Shown here: positions 45,836-57,484 of the stretch, piece after piece
Position numbering within the stretch: position 1 is the stretch's first letter
How the letters are laid out: each line of letters begins with the position of its first letter
NCBI RefSeq assembly: GCF_029633865.1
Contig: NC_079214.1
Coordinates: 26,944,224 to 27,008,223 of the forward strand
Length of the DNA: 64,000 nucleotides
Reading direction: 5' to 3'
From: Lampris incognitus
Taxonomy: Eukaryota > Chordata > Actinopteri > Lampriformes > Lampridae
Program-made: the position numbers and the translations under genes
The notes under the pieces: model-generated
What the model was told of the DNA's origin: nothing
What the model saw: the letters and a program-made list of their open reading frames with translations, nothing else
The model's database searches: none

Positions 45836-48800
45836 TCACTGGAGGCTTAAGCAGCCTTCCATAACGGCTGCGCCATCCCTCAGCCGAAACAGTAGGTGAA
45901 ACACAGTCCAAAGCCGGCTGAGAAGCAGAATGCTGAACCCGTGAAGACACTGCCGGGGTCTTGGAAGGAGGACGACCCCGACGGGGAACCTGGGCCGGAA
46001 ACACAACTTCGCCTGCCACCCTGTGCGCCGGTTTAAGCCTATCAAGCGTGACACGCTCCCTACGCCCACCCATATCCAGCACAAAACCCTTAGGACCCGT
46101 CTCAAGAACCCGAAATGGGCCATCGTATGGGAGTTGGAGAGGCGAGCGGTGAGCATCATGCCGTACAAAAACAAAACGAGCCGACATGAGCTCCGCAGGC
46201 ACGAACGACCGCGGAAAACAGTGGTGAACGGTGCCTGGAACCCCAGTGCTGTCGGACAAAAAAGGATAAACGGCCGGACGGGGTCGAGGAGCGGAACTCC
46301 CAGGCAAAAATTCCCCAGGGACGCGGAGCGGCTGACCGAGCACCAGCTCAGCGGGTGAAGCGTCGAGGTCCTCCTTAGGAGCCGAACACAACCCGAGCAT
46401 AACCCAAGGTAAACGATCCACCCAGTTAACATCCGAGAGCGCAGCGCAGCACTGCCTTGAGCAACCGGTGAAAACGTTCACACAACCCGTTAGCCTGAGG
46501 GTGATACGCGGTAGTGCGGTGTACCTGCACACCCATGGATCGCGCAAGTGCCGACCAGAGCTCTGACACGAACTGGGGGCCCCTGTCTGAGGTGATATCT
46601 GACGGAGTGCCGAAACGGGCGACCCAGGAGGAAAGAAAAGCGCGTGCAACATCCGAGGATGTTGTGGAGGACAGAGGGACAGCCTCTGGCCACCTGGTGG
46701 TCCGATCTACCATTGTGAGCAGGTGCGTAAAACCCTGTGAAGAAGGTAGAGGGCCCACCAGGTCCACATGCACGTGGTCGAAACGTCTGGCCGGGATCGG
46801 AAACGGTTCGAGGGGCGATTTAGTGTGCTGGTGGACCTTAGCGCGCTGGCACGCTACACATGCAGCTGCCCACCCCTTGACGTCCTTGCGGAGGCCAGGC
46901 CAAACGAACTTGGAACCGGCCAACTTCACCGACGCCGGAACTCCAGGGTGCGAGAGGGAGTGAATCGAATCGAAAAATCGACGGCGCCAGGCCACTGGAA
47001 CAACGGGGCGGGGACGGCCGGTGGGGACACCGCAGAGGAGGGCAGGACTGCCTTCCTGCATCACAGCGTCCTCTAGCTTGAGACCGGTACGCGTTGACCT
47101 AAGGGCAAGGACGTCCGGGTCGCTGGGCTGGTCGGCAGCCATAGCGGAGAAATCCACACCGAGGTGCACAGGACACACAAGCACACGCGACAGACAATCA
47201 GCAACAGGGTTGTACTTCCCGGCCACATGCTGAATGTCCGTTGTGAACTCGGAGATCGCCGCTAGGTGCCGCTAATGACGAGCAGACCACGGCTCAGTCA
47301 CCTTGGACATGGCGAAAGTCAGAGCTTATGATCCACATAAGCCGTGAATGGGCGACCCTCCGGCAGGAAGCGGAAATGCCGGGTTGCAAGGTGCAGTGGC
47401 AGCAACTCCCGGTCAAAAACGCTGTACTTGCGCTCGCTATCTCGCAGTTTGCGGCTAAAAAATGCGAGTGGCTGCCACGCATTCGCCACACGCTGTTCAA
47501 CCACAGCCCCCACGGCTATGTCAGACGCATCGGTTGTTAAAGCTATGGACGCTGTGGGTGTGGGATGGGCGAGGAGGGCAGCGTTAGCCAGGGCGCACTT
47601 AGCTCCGTCAAAGGCCTGGACCCGTTCGGGAGTCCAGTCGACAGGGTCGTTAGCCTTCTTAAGCCGCAGGGCTTCGTAAAGCATCTGAAGGAGGTGGGCA
47701 GCGCGAGGGAGGAAACGGTTATAGAAATTCACCATGCCTAAGAATTCCTGCAATGCCTTAACAGAGACTGGGCGGTGGGCGAAATGCGGTGACCCAAGAA
47801 GTCAATCACCGGCAGTCCAAACTGACACTTGGCCGGGTTGACTATCAGGCCGTGTTCGTCCAGACGACGGAAAACCTGTTTCAGGTGCGCCAGGTGCTCT
47901 TCAGCTGACGGACTGGCCACTAATATGTCGTCGAGATAAACGAACACGAAAGCAAGGTCACGCAACACCGAGTCCATCAGCCTCTGAAAGGTTTGCGCTG
48001 TCCCCTTCAAGCCAAAGGGCATGCGCATGAACTCAAAAAGCCCAAATGGGGTGATCACTGCGGTCTTGGGCACGTCCTCTGCGCGCACGGGAACCTGATG
48101 ATAGCCGCGCACCAGGTCCACCTTAGAGAAAATAGTGGTACCTGCCAGCCGTATGGAAAAGTCCTGTATGTGTGGGATGGGATGGCGGTCATTGGCGGTG
48201 ACGTTGCTCAGGCAGCGAAAATCGCCGCAAGGCCGCCACGACCCATCCGCCTTGGGCACCATGTGAAGCGGCGAGGCCCACGGGCTGTTGGAACGCCTCA
48301 CTATACCCAGACGCTCCATGATGGCGAACTCCTCCTTAGCTGTAGCCAATTTTACCGCGTCGAGGCGCCGCGCGCGCGCAAAAACTGGCGGTCCCACAGT
48401 GGGAATGAAGTGTTCTACCCCGTGTTTAGTAACCGCGGTGGAAAAGGCAGGCGTAGTCACCGATGGAAAATCCGCCAGCAAACGCTGAAAAACATCCCCT
48501 AATGCTAAAAAGTTAGCGTGTGTTAACGGCCCGGCTCCCCCTGTCTCGCACGGAAAAGTGGCGAAAGACACAGCGTCAATTAAACGGCGGTTTGCAACAT
48601 CAACAAGCAGACTGTTGTGACTTCTCTTATGTGCTCGATCCAATACACCACACAGACCATTAGCACACAGAAAATCCGCGCCGATAATAGGAACAGTAAT
48701 GGCGGCGACTACAAAGTCACACTCAAAATGGCGCCCGTGGAAGCAAACAGTCACCAACCCTGTGCCAAACGTCGCAATGGACGAACCGTTAGCTGCACTT

Positions 48801-48943
48801 AACTGTGGGCCGCCGCCTTCGGCCGACCTGTCTGTCTTAGCAGGAGGGAGTAGGCTCTTTTGCCAGCCTGAGTCCACCAGAAACCGTCTTCCTGACATCG
48901 TGTCCTTAATGAAGAGCAGCTCACTACGTCCACCAGCGCCCAC
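45836..48943 (-). pseudogene. Gypsy-C pol (protease, RT, RNase H, integrase), frameshifted
   Basis: The first frame, 48943-47738, has an aspartic-protease-like start (GRRFLVDSG), then RT with [35 protein letters not shown] and the catalytic [10 protein letters not shown]. RNase H follows at 47753-47319 (LTTDASDIAVGAVVEQ). Integrase is at 47226-46426 with the zinc-binding and DDE region (VHVDLVGPLPSSQG, TSDRGPQFVSELWSAL, ANGLCERFHRLLKA). The C-terminus lies in a different frame, 46445-45828 (FVLDMGGRRERVTLDRLKP). At least three frame breaks exist (near 47740, 47310 and 46440), so no full Pol can be made. Confidence 0.88.
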
Positions 48944-49340
48944 AGCTGCTACTGAGCGCTGGCCCTGGAGTTTCCTGCCGCCTCAAACGTGCACGGAGGG
49001 ACGCAGCGCTTCGCCTTGCCGCCTTGCCGCTGGTGGAAAAAACAGAGGCCGCTCTCCGGGCAGTCACTCCAGCCACCACTGCCGGGTCCGCGTACTCCGA
49101 CGCCGGCTGCAGAGGCTCCGATGCCACACTCTGCACAGAGAACCGTCTGGTAGCTAGCAGGACCCGATCGGCCTCCTCAGCCAAACCTTGGCAGCCACCA
49201 GCGGCCAGACACGGGGAGTTAGCCAAAGCCGCGCGCACAGGAGACGGAAGCTAGCGCAGGAAAACATGCGGGAAAAGGAATCCGCCTTCGTCCGAGCCTA
49301 GCAGCGACAGCGTATTGTCCATGAGATCCACAGCCGTCCC
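48927..49340 (-). pseudogene. Gypsy-C gag, C-terminal part
   Basis: The gag frame resumes after Gypsy-B2 with segments such as LMDNTLSLLGSDEGGF and RAALANSPCLAAGG. A different frame then encodes the zinc-binding end, CFFHQRQGGKAKRCVPPC, which shows an indel near 49070-49090. It lies directly upstream of pol. Confidence 0.7.
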
Positions 49341-49541
49341 TGTTATGTCTGCACACATCGACAGTGCTGCATTTGATTTGGTGCTGTTCTATTGTGCTGG
49401 GATCGATTGGTGATGCCTGCGGGCTCTGGGTTTTTTGATCGGGTCTGCCTTTGATGCTGGGTCAGTCTAAATTAAGAATGCCACGGAGAGGTTGTGTCGA
49501 GCGACAGCACTGTGTCCTGAAGTGATTTAAAAAATACAATA
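49341..49541 (+). repeat. Gypsy-B2 5' LTR
   Basis: It pairs with 53612-53812. The two are the same length and nearly identical, suggesting a recent insertion. Confidence 0.92.
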
Positions 49542-49553
49542 TTGGCGACGAGG

Positions 49554-52500
49554 ATGGCTGATATCTCTCTCCCACCACCTGCCCCCTTCCTGGCGTTACC
49601 TGGCGAGCCTCCGGTACCATGGACTCGCTGGCTACATAGTTTTGAAAATTACATCATCGCCTCAGGGCTCGACGACGTGAGCCAGGCTAGGAAGACGGCT
49701 TTGTTGCTACACTGCTTGGGAGCAGAGGGTCATCGTGTGCTCGGGACTCTGGGGAACGTCACAAGCTTTGACGAAGCTGTGGGACTTATGAGCACCCATT
49801 TCGCTGCTCCACAGAGTGCCCTCCTTCGGCGATTTATATTCCGTCAGCGACACCAACTGCCTGGTGAGTCTGTGCGGCAGTAAGTAGCTAATTTGCGAGG
49901 GCTAGCTAGCTCATGCAAGTTTGGCGCGCTTCAGGACGAGATGGTTCGCGACCAGCTAATCGAACACACCAACAACGCAAAGGTGCGTGAGACTCTCCTG
50001 CTGGAAAAAGACGATCTGCTGCTGTCCAGAGCAATTACCATCGCACTACAGGTTGAGGGAGCAGCTGAGTGTGCTGCTATGCTAAATACACAGTTAGTGG
50101 CCACCTCCAGTCAAGCTGCCAACGACTCCTCCCTCTACTCACGGCTGCCCCTCGGGACGCAACCCAGCCAGAGCGAGGCGGGCGCCGACTCCACCGGGGA
50201 CGTCTTGCAACTGCAACGACGGCGTTCTCGGCCCCGCCCTCAACAGTCCTGTGGTAACTGTGGGTCTCGGTCTCATGTTTCAAGGGCTCAGAACTGCCCT
50301 GCCCGTGGCCAGAAATGCCGTAGCTGCGGTAAGCACAATCACTTTGCCAACGTCTGTCGATCTTCCCCGGCTGGGTCAGAGGGCCACACCCCCCAGTCTT
50401 CAACCGACGTCATTCACAAGTTGAGCTCTGGGCCAGTGTCATTCAAATCATGCACAGTCAACATTAATGATGTGTGCATCCCCCTGCTGTTGGACACCGG
50501 TGCAAGTGTGTCTCTCCTGAATGTTGATACCTACAGTCAATTTTTCGGTTCACTGCCACTGTCCGCACCCTCAGCTGTCCTCTGTGGGTATGGTGACTCC
50601 AAAATCGATCTGGTTGGCTCTCTCCATGTGGCTGTCCGCTATGGAACCAAGCTGGTGCCCAATGCAGTTTTTCATGTGGCACGCCGTGGGGCCAACCTGA
50701 TGGGCCTGGACCTGTTCTCCGCTCTGGGGTTCTCCCTCTTAGACACAAGGGGGGCAGCAATCCTGACTGTTGCCACACCTTGGCAGCAGAAGTGGCCATC
50801 GCTGTTTGTGGGGCTGGGCTGCCTCTCCGCCTTCGCCCATCAACCTCTCCTCAACCCTGCTGTGAAATCTGTCATCCAACCACTGCGCCGCATCCCGTTG
50901 GCTCTCCATGATGGGGTCTCCGCCGAGCTGCAACAACTGCTGGAAGCTGGCATCATTGAACCGGTGGACGCGTCACCTTGGGTCTCAAACCTCGTGGTGG
51001 CTAAGAAGAAGTCGGGGGGCCTGCGTGTCTGCGTCGATCTACGTGCAGTAAATAAGGCAGTGGTCCCTGATAAGTATCCACTGCCCACCTCAGAAGAACT
51101 CACTGCTCAGTTCTATGGCTCTGAGGTGTTATCCAAGCTCGACCTCAGACAGGGGTACTTACAGGTGCCCCTCCACCTCAGCAGCCGAAACCTCACAGCC
51201 TTTGTGACACATGCAGGAGTGTTTCGCTACACCAGGATGCCTTTCGGTCTCAGCTCCGCCCCTAGCTGCTTCCAGAAAATCATGGTCTCCGTGCGGGCTG
51301 GCATACTGGGCGTGGCCATTTATCTGGACGATGTAGTGGTACACGGACCCACCAGTGAAATCCACGACAAGCGCCTCAACATGGTCTTCGCAGCCCTGTC
51401 CAAGCACAAGCTAACTCTCAATGCTGAGAAATGTGTCCTCTCTGTGCCAGCCATCGACTTCGTGGGGTTCCGGCTGTCAGCGAGCGGTGTAACTCCACTA
51501 CAATCCAACGTGGACGCCATTCAGGCCATCCCTGAGCCCAGCTCGGCCGCCCAGGTCGCCTCCTTCCTGGGTATGACAAGTTACTACCTGAGGTTTCTTC
51601 CCCAGTACTCTGCGACCACAGACCCCCTGCGCCAGCTGCTGCGTAAGGACGAGCCATGGGTGTGGTCAAAGGCATGCAGTGACGCTGTGCGTGATCTCAA
51701 GACTCAACTGACTTCACCACCAGTGTTGGCTCACTTCGACATCTCCAGCTCCACCTTTGTGACCTGTGACGCATCAGCCACAGCGATAGGGGCTGTGCTG
51801 TCTCAAACCCAGAACGGTGTGGAGAAGCCCATTGCCTTCGCCTCCCGTGCCCTCAACCTGACCGAGCAGCGGTACTCCGTGGGTGAGCGTGAGGCGTTAG
51901 CCTGTATCTGGGCTTGTGAAAGGTGGCACCTCTACCTCTATGGCCGCTCCTTCACCCTCAGGACAGATCACCAGGCCCTGACAGCGCTGCTGTCCACATC
52001 TGGGACAGGCCACAAACCCCTGAGGCTGCACCGCTGGTCTGACCGCCTTCGCCAGTACAACTTCAGCCTGCAGTTCACCCCAGGCAGAGACAATGTTGTC
52101 GCTGACCTGCTCTCTCGCTCTGTCTCCACCCCAGCTCCACAGACGGATACTGACTGTGTGGAAAAGGACATTGTCCAAATGCTACACACACCCCTCCAGG
52201 CCACTGTCTCTCTGCAGGAGCTGAGGGCAGCCTCCGAACAGGACCCTGTCCTCCCCCAGCTCCGCACCTACATCCAGAACGGCTGGCCTCACAAGGTCCC
52301 AGAGGAGCTGGCTGCGTTCGCCCGAGTCAGACAGGAGCTCTCCTGCTGGAACGACACCTGCGTGGCACGTGGGTTTTGCACAGTGGTCCCAGCTGCTCTC
52401 CGTGCACCTGTTTTGAATACGGCGCATGAAGGCCACCTGGGCATTGTGAAACTGAAACAGCGCTGCCGAGACCTGGTGTGGTGGCCGGGGATAGACAGAG

Positions 52501-53590
52501 ATATTGAGGCTCTGGTGAAGGACTGTTCTGCCTGCCTTGTGAGTGGCAAGACTGGCCACCAGGCTCCCCCACCCCTGCAACCTCTCGCCTGGCCCTCTCA
52601 GCCCTGGGAACACCTACAGTTGGACATTTGTGGTGAGATCCATGGAGTTCCCCACCACCAACGCTTCATGGTGGTCGCCTACGATCTACACTCAAAATGG
52701 CCTGAACTCACCACTTCCGGCACTGTGACCTCACAGATCATCATCGACTTCCTGGACTCTCTTTTCTCTCGCTGGGGCCTCCCAAAGACCATCACCACTG
52801 ACAACGGCCCTCAGCTGGTCTCTGCTGAGTTCGCTGCTTATCTCGAAAGCAAGGGCATCCGTCATATACGCACTGCGTACTACCACCCCCAGGCCAATGG
52901 CAGCGTTGAACGTTTCCACCAGTCACTGAAGAACGGCCTCAGAGCACACATGGCCCAAGGGTGCTCTTTCATGCAGGCCATCCGTCACACTCTGCTGCAC
53001 TATCGGACCACACAGCACTCGACCACAGGCGTCTCCCCAGCCTCTCTCATGCTAGGACGGGAACTGTGCATGCCCCTTGACAGGCTCCGCCCCTCCACAC
53101 CTCAGGCACCTCCCTCTGGGGTCAGAGCCTCAGTCACTCGTCAGCAGACGCGGATGAAGCAACGGTTTGACCAGTCAAAACGAACCAGGGTGCCAGACAT
53201 CAATGTGTCAGACTGGGTCAGGGTCCGCAGGCCCCACAGGGACAATAAAATGGCTTCATACTGGTCCTCTCCTCTCCAAGTCACCCGTCAGCTGGGCCCA
53301 CCACTTACCTCCTCAGCGATGGCACTCGGTGGCACTCCAGTCGTCTACGGAAGGTGTCAGCTCCGCCACACACAGCTGGTGACACAACCATAGCCATTCC
53401 CTCAGTATGGCGAGACGCCCCGGGGCTTCATGCAGCTCCTACACGGGCCCCAGACATTCCTGGGCCTCAGCTCCCCCTGCCTTCTCCCTCCCCACCTCGG
53501 CCCGCCCAGCCTCAGGCCGCCCCGCGACCTGTTCGCACACGTTTACGCCCTGGCCACCTAGAGGACTTTGTGTCAACCTTTCATGTTTGA
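49554..53590 (+). pseudogene. Gypsy-B2 gag-pol, one stop and one late frameshift
   Basis: A single gag-pol frame begins at 49554. One in-frame TAA (49881-49883) interrupts gag; Gypsy-B1 has a Tyr codon there. The frame then stays open for 1166 codons. Order: capsid-like region, zinc knuckles (CGNCGSRSHVSRAQNC, CRSCGKHNHFANVC), protease LLLDTGASVSLL, RT with FSKLDLRQGYLQVPL-type block and YLDDVVVHG, RNase H (VTCDASATAIGAVLSQ), integrase zinc finger (HEGHLGIVKLKQRC, CSAC) and DDE core (LDICGEI, TDNGPQLVS, SVERFHQSL). One base missing near 53300 shifts the last 80 codons, which continue at 53354-53590. The pol resembles Mag-like Ty3/Gypsy elements. Confidence 0.92.
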
Positions 53591-53611
53591 AATCCTGCCG
53601 GGGGGGGGGGA

Positions 53612-53812
53612 TGTTATGTCTGCACACATCGACAGTGCTGCATTTGATTTGGTGCTGTTCTATTGTGCTGGGATCGATTGGTGATGCCTGCGGGCTCTGG
53701 GTTTTTTGATCGGGTCTGCCTTTGATGCTGGGTCAGTCTGCATACAGAATGCCACGGAGAGGTTGTGTCGAGCGACAGCGCTGTGTCCTGAAGTGATTTA
53801 AAAAATACAATA
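53612..53812 (+). repeat. Gypsy-B2 3' LTR
   Basis: It pairs with 49341-49541 and is followed at once by the target duplication GTCCC. Confidence 0.92.
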
Positions 53813-54174
53813 GTCCCGTCGCCCAAACCGGATAGGGAAAGGATTCTATCTGCCCTCTCTGCGGCAGATAGGCTGTACCTCCGGAGCAGAAGATGTTTGA
53901 GGGCGACGTATTTACCGTGTTGCGGAGGGGCGCGCAACAGCTGCATGGCCCGGCGTGTGGACTGCTGGTCCAGCGCAGCGACGACCAAATAGTATCTGGA
54001 GTCGTCCGCGGAGATTCCACGCAGATGGAACAGCGCCTCGACATGCTTGAACCACGAAGCCGGGTCGCTCTGCCAGAACTCTGGGAGCTTCATAGCCGCG
54101 GCGAGAACGGCCGGCTGTGAGAGTTGGGGCGGCGTGGCCGAAGTGGATTCACACTCCTCTTCTTCTCCAAACAT
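53813..54174 (-). pseudogene. Gypsy-C gag, N-terminal part
   Basis: The start codon at 54174 (MFGEEEECESTSATPPQLSQ) lies 21 bp after the 5' LTR. The capsid-like region MKLPEFWQSDPASWFKHVEA, YLVVAALDQQSTRRAMQLL and LLRRYSLSAAERADRILSL is typical of Gypsy gag. It is cut at 53813 by Gypsy-B2 and continues at 49340. Confidence 0.85.
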
Positions 54175-54289
54175 GTTCAATTCAGGGTCACCAATGTGAA
54201 AGGATGAGGAAAAACACAGCAAACCAAGGCGAGTTTGATGTTTATTCCTCTACTCCAAAAACCAACTGCAGCAGGAACAACCCTGCACC

Positions 54290-55011
54290 TGTAACGGGGG
54301 CAGTCCTATGCTGTTCTATGCTGGTCAGCCTGCTGCATGCCCGTCACTCTCATCATTAGCTCTGCGTTGTGTTCTAGTTGGGTGGGGCCCCAGGTGTTGT
54401 GGGGGCCCTCAGTCTCTCATCATCATCATCATCATCATCATGATCAAGGAAGGAGGGGGGACACACAGGACTCTATTTGGCCCACCTTGCCATTTATTTT
54501 GGTTTCAAACCCTTCGACAAACGTCCAGTCCTCCAGCGGGAGCGGTGTTTCTTACGGACGTGGGGGTCGAAGTTCAACCACTGCCCGGACTTCACTCGTG
54601 TGCGTTAGAAGGAGAAACCGTCCACGGGACTCCGATGTAAGAAAGGATAAACAAGTATTTTATCCCACAGCTTGCAGTATCTTCTTACAGGGATACTCAA
54701 GGTTACGTTCTCCTCAACCAGCAAAACTGTCCCACGGTAAGAAATACGTGTGGCTCGGCTCGATTGCTGCTTGAGACTCCTCCCACAAAACAAAAATGGC
54801 CTCTCCCGCGTTCCCTCTTCCGTGTACCCACAAGACCTCTCTCTTAAAGCGACAGTACATGTATATGACGGTCGTTGGAAAACATACATAAAAGTAAATA
54901 ATGACATAAAATAAAATGTAGTAAACACAAATAACAGCACACAGACAGGATTTGGTGATATTTCATACTCAAACAAAATAAAATAAAAACATTAATTTTA
55001 ACCTGGTTACA
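54290..55011 (-). mobile_element. Solo LTR, copy 1, inside the Gypsy-C 5' LTR
   Basis: This 722-bp sequence starts TGTAACGGGGGCAGTCC and ends TTTAACCTGGTTACA on the plus strand. A 4-bp target duplication CACC lies at 54286-54289 and 55012-55015. It is almost identical to 62851-63572. It has no coding frame worth calling. On the minus strand it has CGCTTTAAGAGAGAGG (promoter-like) and AAATAAATGG, so minus is the likely sense. No internal region or second LTR is next to it. Confidence 0.85.
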
Positions 55012-55256
55012 CACCGGCGAGCCCGGGAACGTAAACCACGCCCCCAGCTCACAGTCCTGCTGGGTGAGAGACATAGCCCCTAGTGTCCGCCACAATATCT
55101 CCATTTTGAAGTTTAAGAAAAGATGAACAAAGGCATTTGTTTCTCAATGCAGTAAGTTCAAACTGATAGATAGTGGAACAAACAAGTCTATAATGTGACT
55201 GTTTTGTTTTTTGTTCTGTGGAGAAAGGGGGATGTAGTATATGGGTTTGAAGATAT

Positions 55257-55680
55257 TGTAGCGAATTCGGGGGCCAACGCAACCACAGGAACTGCCGCGG
55301 CCGGGAAGCGAACTTGTATCGCCCGCACCGCAGGAGACATCGCTAATCGCTAGACTAAAGGGTCAGAACCGCCAGCCAGCGTGTCTACTTACCCATGCAC
55401 GTTACACTACCCCCCTCCTTCGGGAAGCGCGTCCCCGCGCTTAAGCATATCAGCTCCTTCACGCCTCAGGGCGCATACGCTTCCGATGGCCTTACGGTCG
55501 CTCCATCCCACTTCTGACACTAATGTAGCGAATTCGGGGGACAACGCAACCACAGGAACTGTCGCGGCCGGGAAGCGAACTTGTATCACCCGCACCGCAG
55601 GAGACATCGCTAACCGCTAGACTAAAGGGTCAGACCCGCCAGCCAGCGGCCAGCGTGTCTACTAATCCATGCACGTTACA
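55257..55680 (-). mobile_element. Full-length TRIM-like miniature LTR element with tRNA-like LTRs
   Basis: On the minus strand: LTR 55680-55524 (157 bp), internal 55523-55407 (117 bp), LTR 55406-55257 (150 bp). The LTRs start TGTAACGTGCATGG and end GAATTCGCTACA. The internal part opens with a primer site TAGTGTCAGAAGTGGGAT, one base from the tRNA-Leu type, and closes with the purine tract GGAGGGGGGTAG. It has no coding frame. A 4-bp target duplication ATAT flanks it (55253-55256 and 55681-55684). Each LTR contains a tRNA-like module with A-box TTAGTCTAGCG and B-box GTTCGCTTCCC spaced about as in a tRNA gene. Confidence 0.85.
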
Positions 55681-55891
55681 ATATACACGGAGTAATACGG
55701 TGGTGAGCCTATACTATAGGTAATACGACGAAAGGCCAGTAGGCGTGCTCTCAGGCGGATGTACGTAAGTAGAACTGAAGTCAGTTAGGATACGCATACA
55801 CGGTTGTTGTTCTTTGTTCCTGAATACAGTTCATAAAAAGGACTACCCGCCAGTATCCTCATCAGTATAAACCACAACACTATTTTTTACT

Positions 55892-56115
55892 CAAATCGCC
55901 ACGGGTTTAGGATCCATTAACAGTGGTCGTCAATTGCTACTGTTAACACAATTTATGTCCACTCCTATCAAATCCCCACGTGTTTAGTATCCATTAACAT
56001 TGGTCGTCAGTAGCTACTGTTAACACTGCCCACTCCTATCCTTTACCCAAATCGCCACGGGTTTAGGATCCATTAACAGTGGCCACCAGTTGCTACTATT
56101 AACACTCAGTATTCC
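55892..56115 (+). repeat. Three tandem repeats of about 77 bp
   Basis: CAAATC(G/C)CCACGGGTTTAG GATCCATTAACA starts at 55892, 55969 and 56048. Each copy continues into GTGG(T/C)(C/A)-(T/C)CA-TTGCTACTGTTAACAC-like sequence. The same array is present in unit 2 near 58340-58565. Confidence 0.85.
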
Positions 56116-56314
56116 ACTTCACAATTGACCCGAGTCTGTCTTTCCTTTCATTTATACATGTCAAGGGCTTGGGAAGTTTGTCTGGAGAGATTACATAAAA
56201 GCAAAGTCAAAGAGAGACACAATATGTGATATATTTATTTAGTTAAGCCGCTTGCACTTTATTTGCCTTCATTATTTTATGTCTGTGAATGTTCTCATTC
56301 ATCCAGGTCACGGC

Positions 56315-56422
56315 TATCCAAAGGAGTTGAATCAAGTGCAACTGGATATATACCAGGAGTTGAATCAAGTGCAACTGGATATATACCAAGTCCAGTTGCA
56401 CTTGATTCAACTCCTTTGGATA
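56315..56422. repeat. Perfect 32-bp inverted repeat with an extra direct arm copy
   Basis: The arms 56315-56346 and 56391-56422 are exact reverse complements (core GAGTTGAATCAAGTGCAACT). A further direct copy of the left arm core lies between them at about 56357-56380. The same structure is at 58763-58870. Confidence 0.92.
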
Positions 56423-57484
56423 CTTCATTATTTTAGTTTTTTGTTTTCTGTCCGAAACCCATGAGGGGGAAGGATGAAGATTTTGTAGGTTTCTTATTTA
56501 ATAAGAAAATGTCTCTCTCGCTCGCCCCCCCCCCTCTCGCTCTCTCTCTCTCTCTCTCCAACGCTCTCACCCTGAATATGCAATAAGAAAAATCTTCTTG
56601 ATGAGTCTGTTGTTTACCTTTTTTATTATTTGTTAACTGGGTAAACTTGCTGATTGCTACAATATTTACTGAAATACTGTACTTGCATTTGGAAAGGTAC
56701 ACTTAATTTGCAAAGACTACAGAATGGTACAAAAGGAGCCAGCTAACCTGCATCAAGATCACATCATAGAGTTGTGCAAGAGGAGACATAAACCTACATC
56801 AAACCGTATCACTAATGAAAATAATATATTATGGGTACATTGGTAGACAGTTTAATTAATAGTATTTGGTAGACAGTGTAATTGTCCATGGTGGGAATGT
56901 GTGTGAATTGGTTACAAGAAAATGATTAGTCTAGTATCCTATGGACATAACATCCTCTTACACTTTGTAAGAGTTGCATGGACTCCTGTATAATTAGTCA
57001 AATGAGATATGTCAGACAAGCAAATTGAACAGCTGTGTTGTCTGTCTACTGTGGGTTACTGCATTAGCCAGTTAACTTATGATTCAACAAAACCACTGAC
57101 GTTACTGATACTGGTATCCAGCACAACTAGCAAACGTTAGGTATATCAATGGCAGACTAGCGTTAGCTGGCTAACAAGTTCACTTTTTGCAATCAATATA
57201 AACATTTAGGTAACGTTATTAGGATATCCAAAGTAACATTAATTAGCTAGTTAGCTAGCTAGCTAATATAACACAAATCATTAACATTGTTAGCTAACGT
57301 TAGTTTGCAATCACTGGTTGTTGTTAGCTAGCTAGCCAACACAGCGATAATCGCGTTGTTAGCTAGCTAAAAGGTATCAATTTGCAATTGATACACTAGT
57401 GCTGGCTAATCTTAGTTAGCAATCGCTAATTACTAAGAAGTTACTGCAGCTGGTTAGCTAGCCAGTTAATACAGCTAGCTAGGT

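Larger units (their letters stand above)
49341..53812 (+). mobile_element. Gypsy-B2 LTR retrotransposon, nearly intact
   Basis: It has 201-bp LTRs at 49341-49541 and 53612-53812, starting TGTTATGTCTGCAC and ending AATACAATA. A perfect 5-bp target duplication GTCCC lies at 49336-49340 and 53813-53817, which fixes the LTR ends. The primer site TTGGCGACGAGGATGG at 49542 fits tRNA-Ser(GCT). A G-run precedes the 3' LTR. It interrupts the gag of Gypsy-C. It is the same family as Gypsy-B1, without that copy's 401-bp deletion. Confidence 0.93.
45609..55094 (-). mobile_element. Gypsy-C LTR retrotransposon (host of Gypsy-B2 and a solo LTR)
   Basis: It reads on the minus strand. The 3' LTR is 45609-45782 (174 bp). 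The 5' LTR is 54195-55094, split by a 722-bp solo LTR (54290-55011). LTR ends are TGTGGCGGACAC and its complement side TGTGGCAGGATGAGG. The primer site after the 5' LTR begins TTGGTGACCC, as in tRNA-Trp-primed elements. A G-run precedes the 3' LTR. The flank ATAT is on both sides (45605-45608 and 55095-55098). The gag is broken by Gypsy-B2 at 49341-53812. Confidence 0.88.
55681..57484. repeat. Segmental duplication, unit 1
   Basis: This 1.8-kb sequence is repeated at 58129-59930 with few differences. It contains three repeats of about 77 bp (from 55892), a 32-bp perfect inverted repeat (56315-56422), a (CT)n run near 56510-56560, and GCTAGCTAACGTTAGC-rich DNA from about 57235. I recognise no coding gene in it. 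Confidence 0.88.

Noticed and set aside
45961-49254. Plus-strand open frames up to 169 codons across Gypsy-C
   Set aside because: They are shadows of the minus-strand gag-pol, which has the catalytic motifs.
54308-54774. Open frames of 110 and 145 codons, repeated at 62779-63335
   Set aside because: They lie wholly within the non-coding solo LTR, contain a (CAT)n His run, and are conserved only because the LTR copies are nearly identical.
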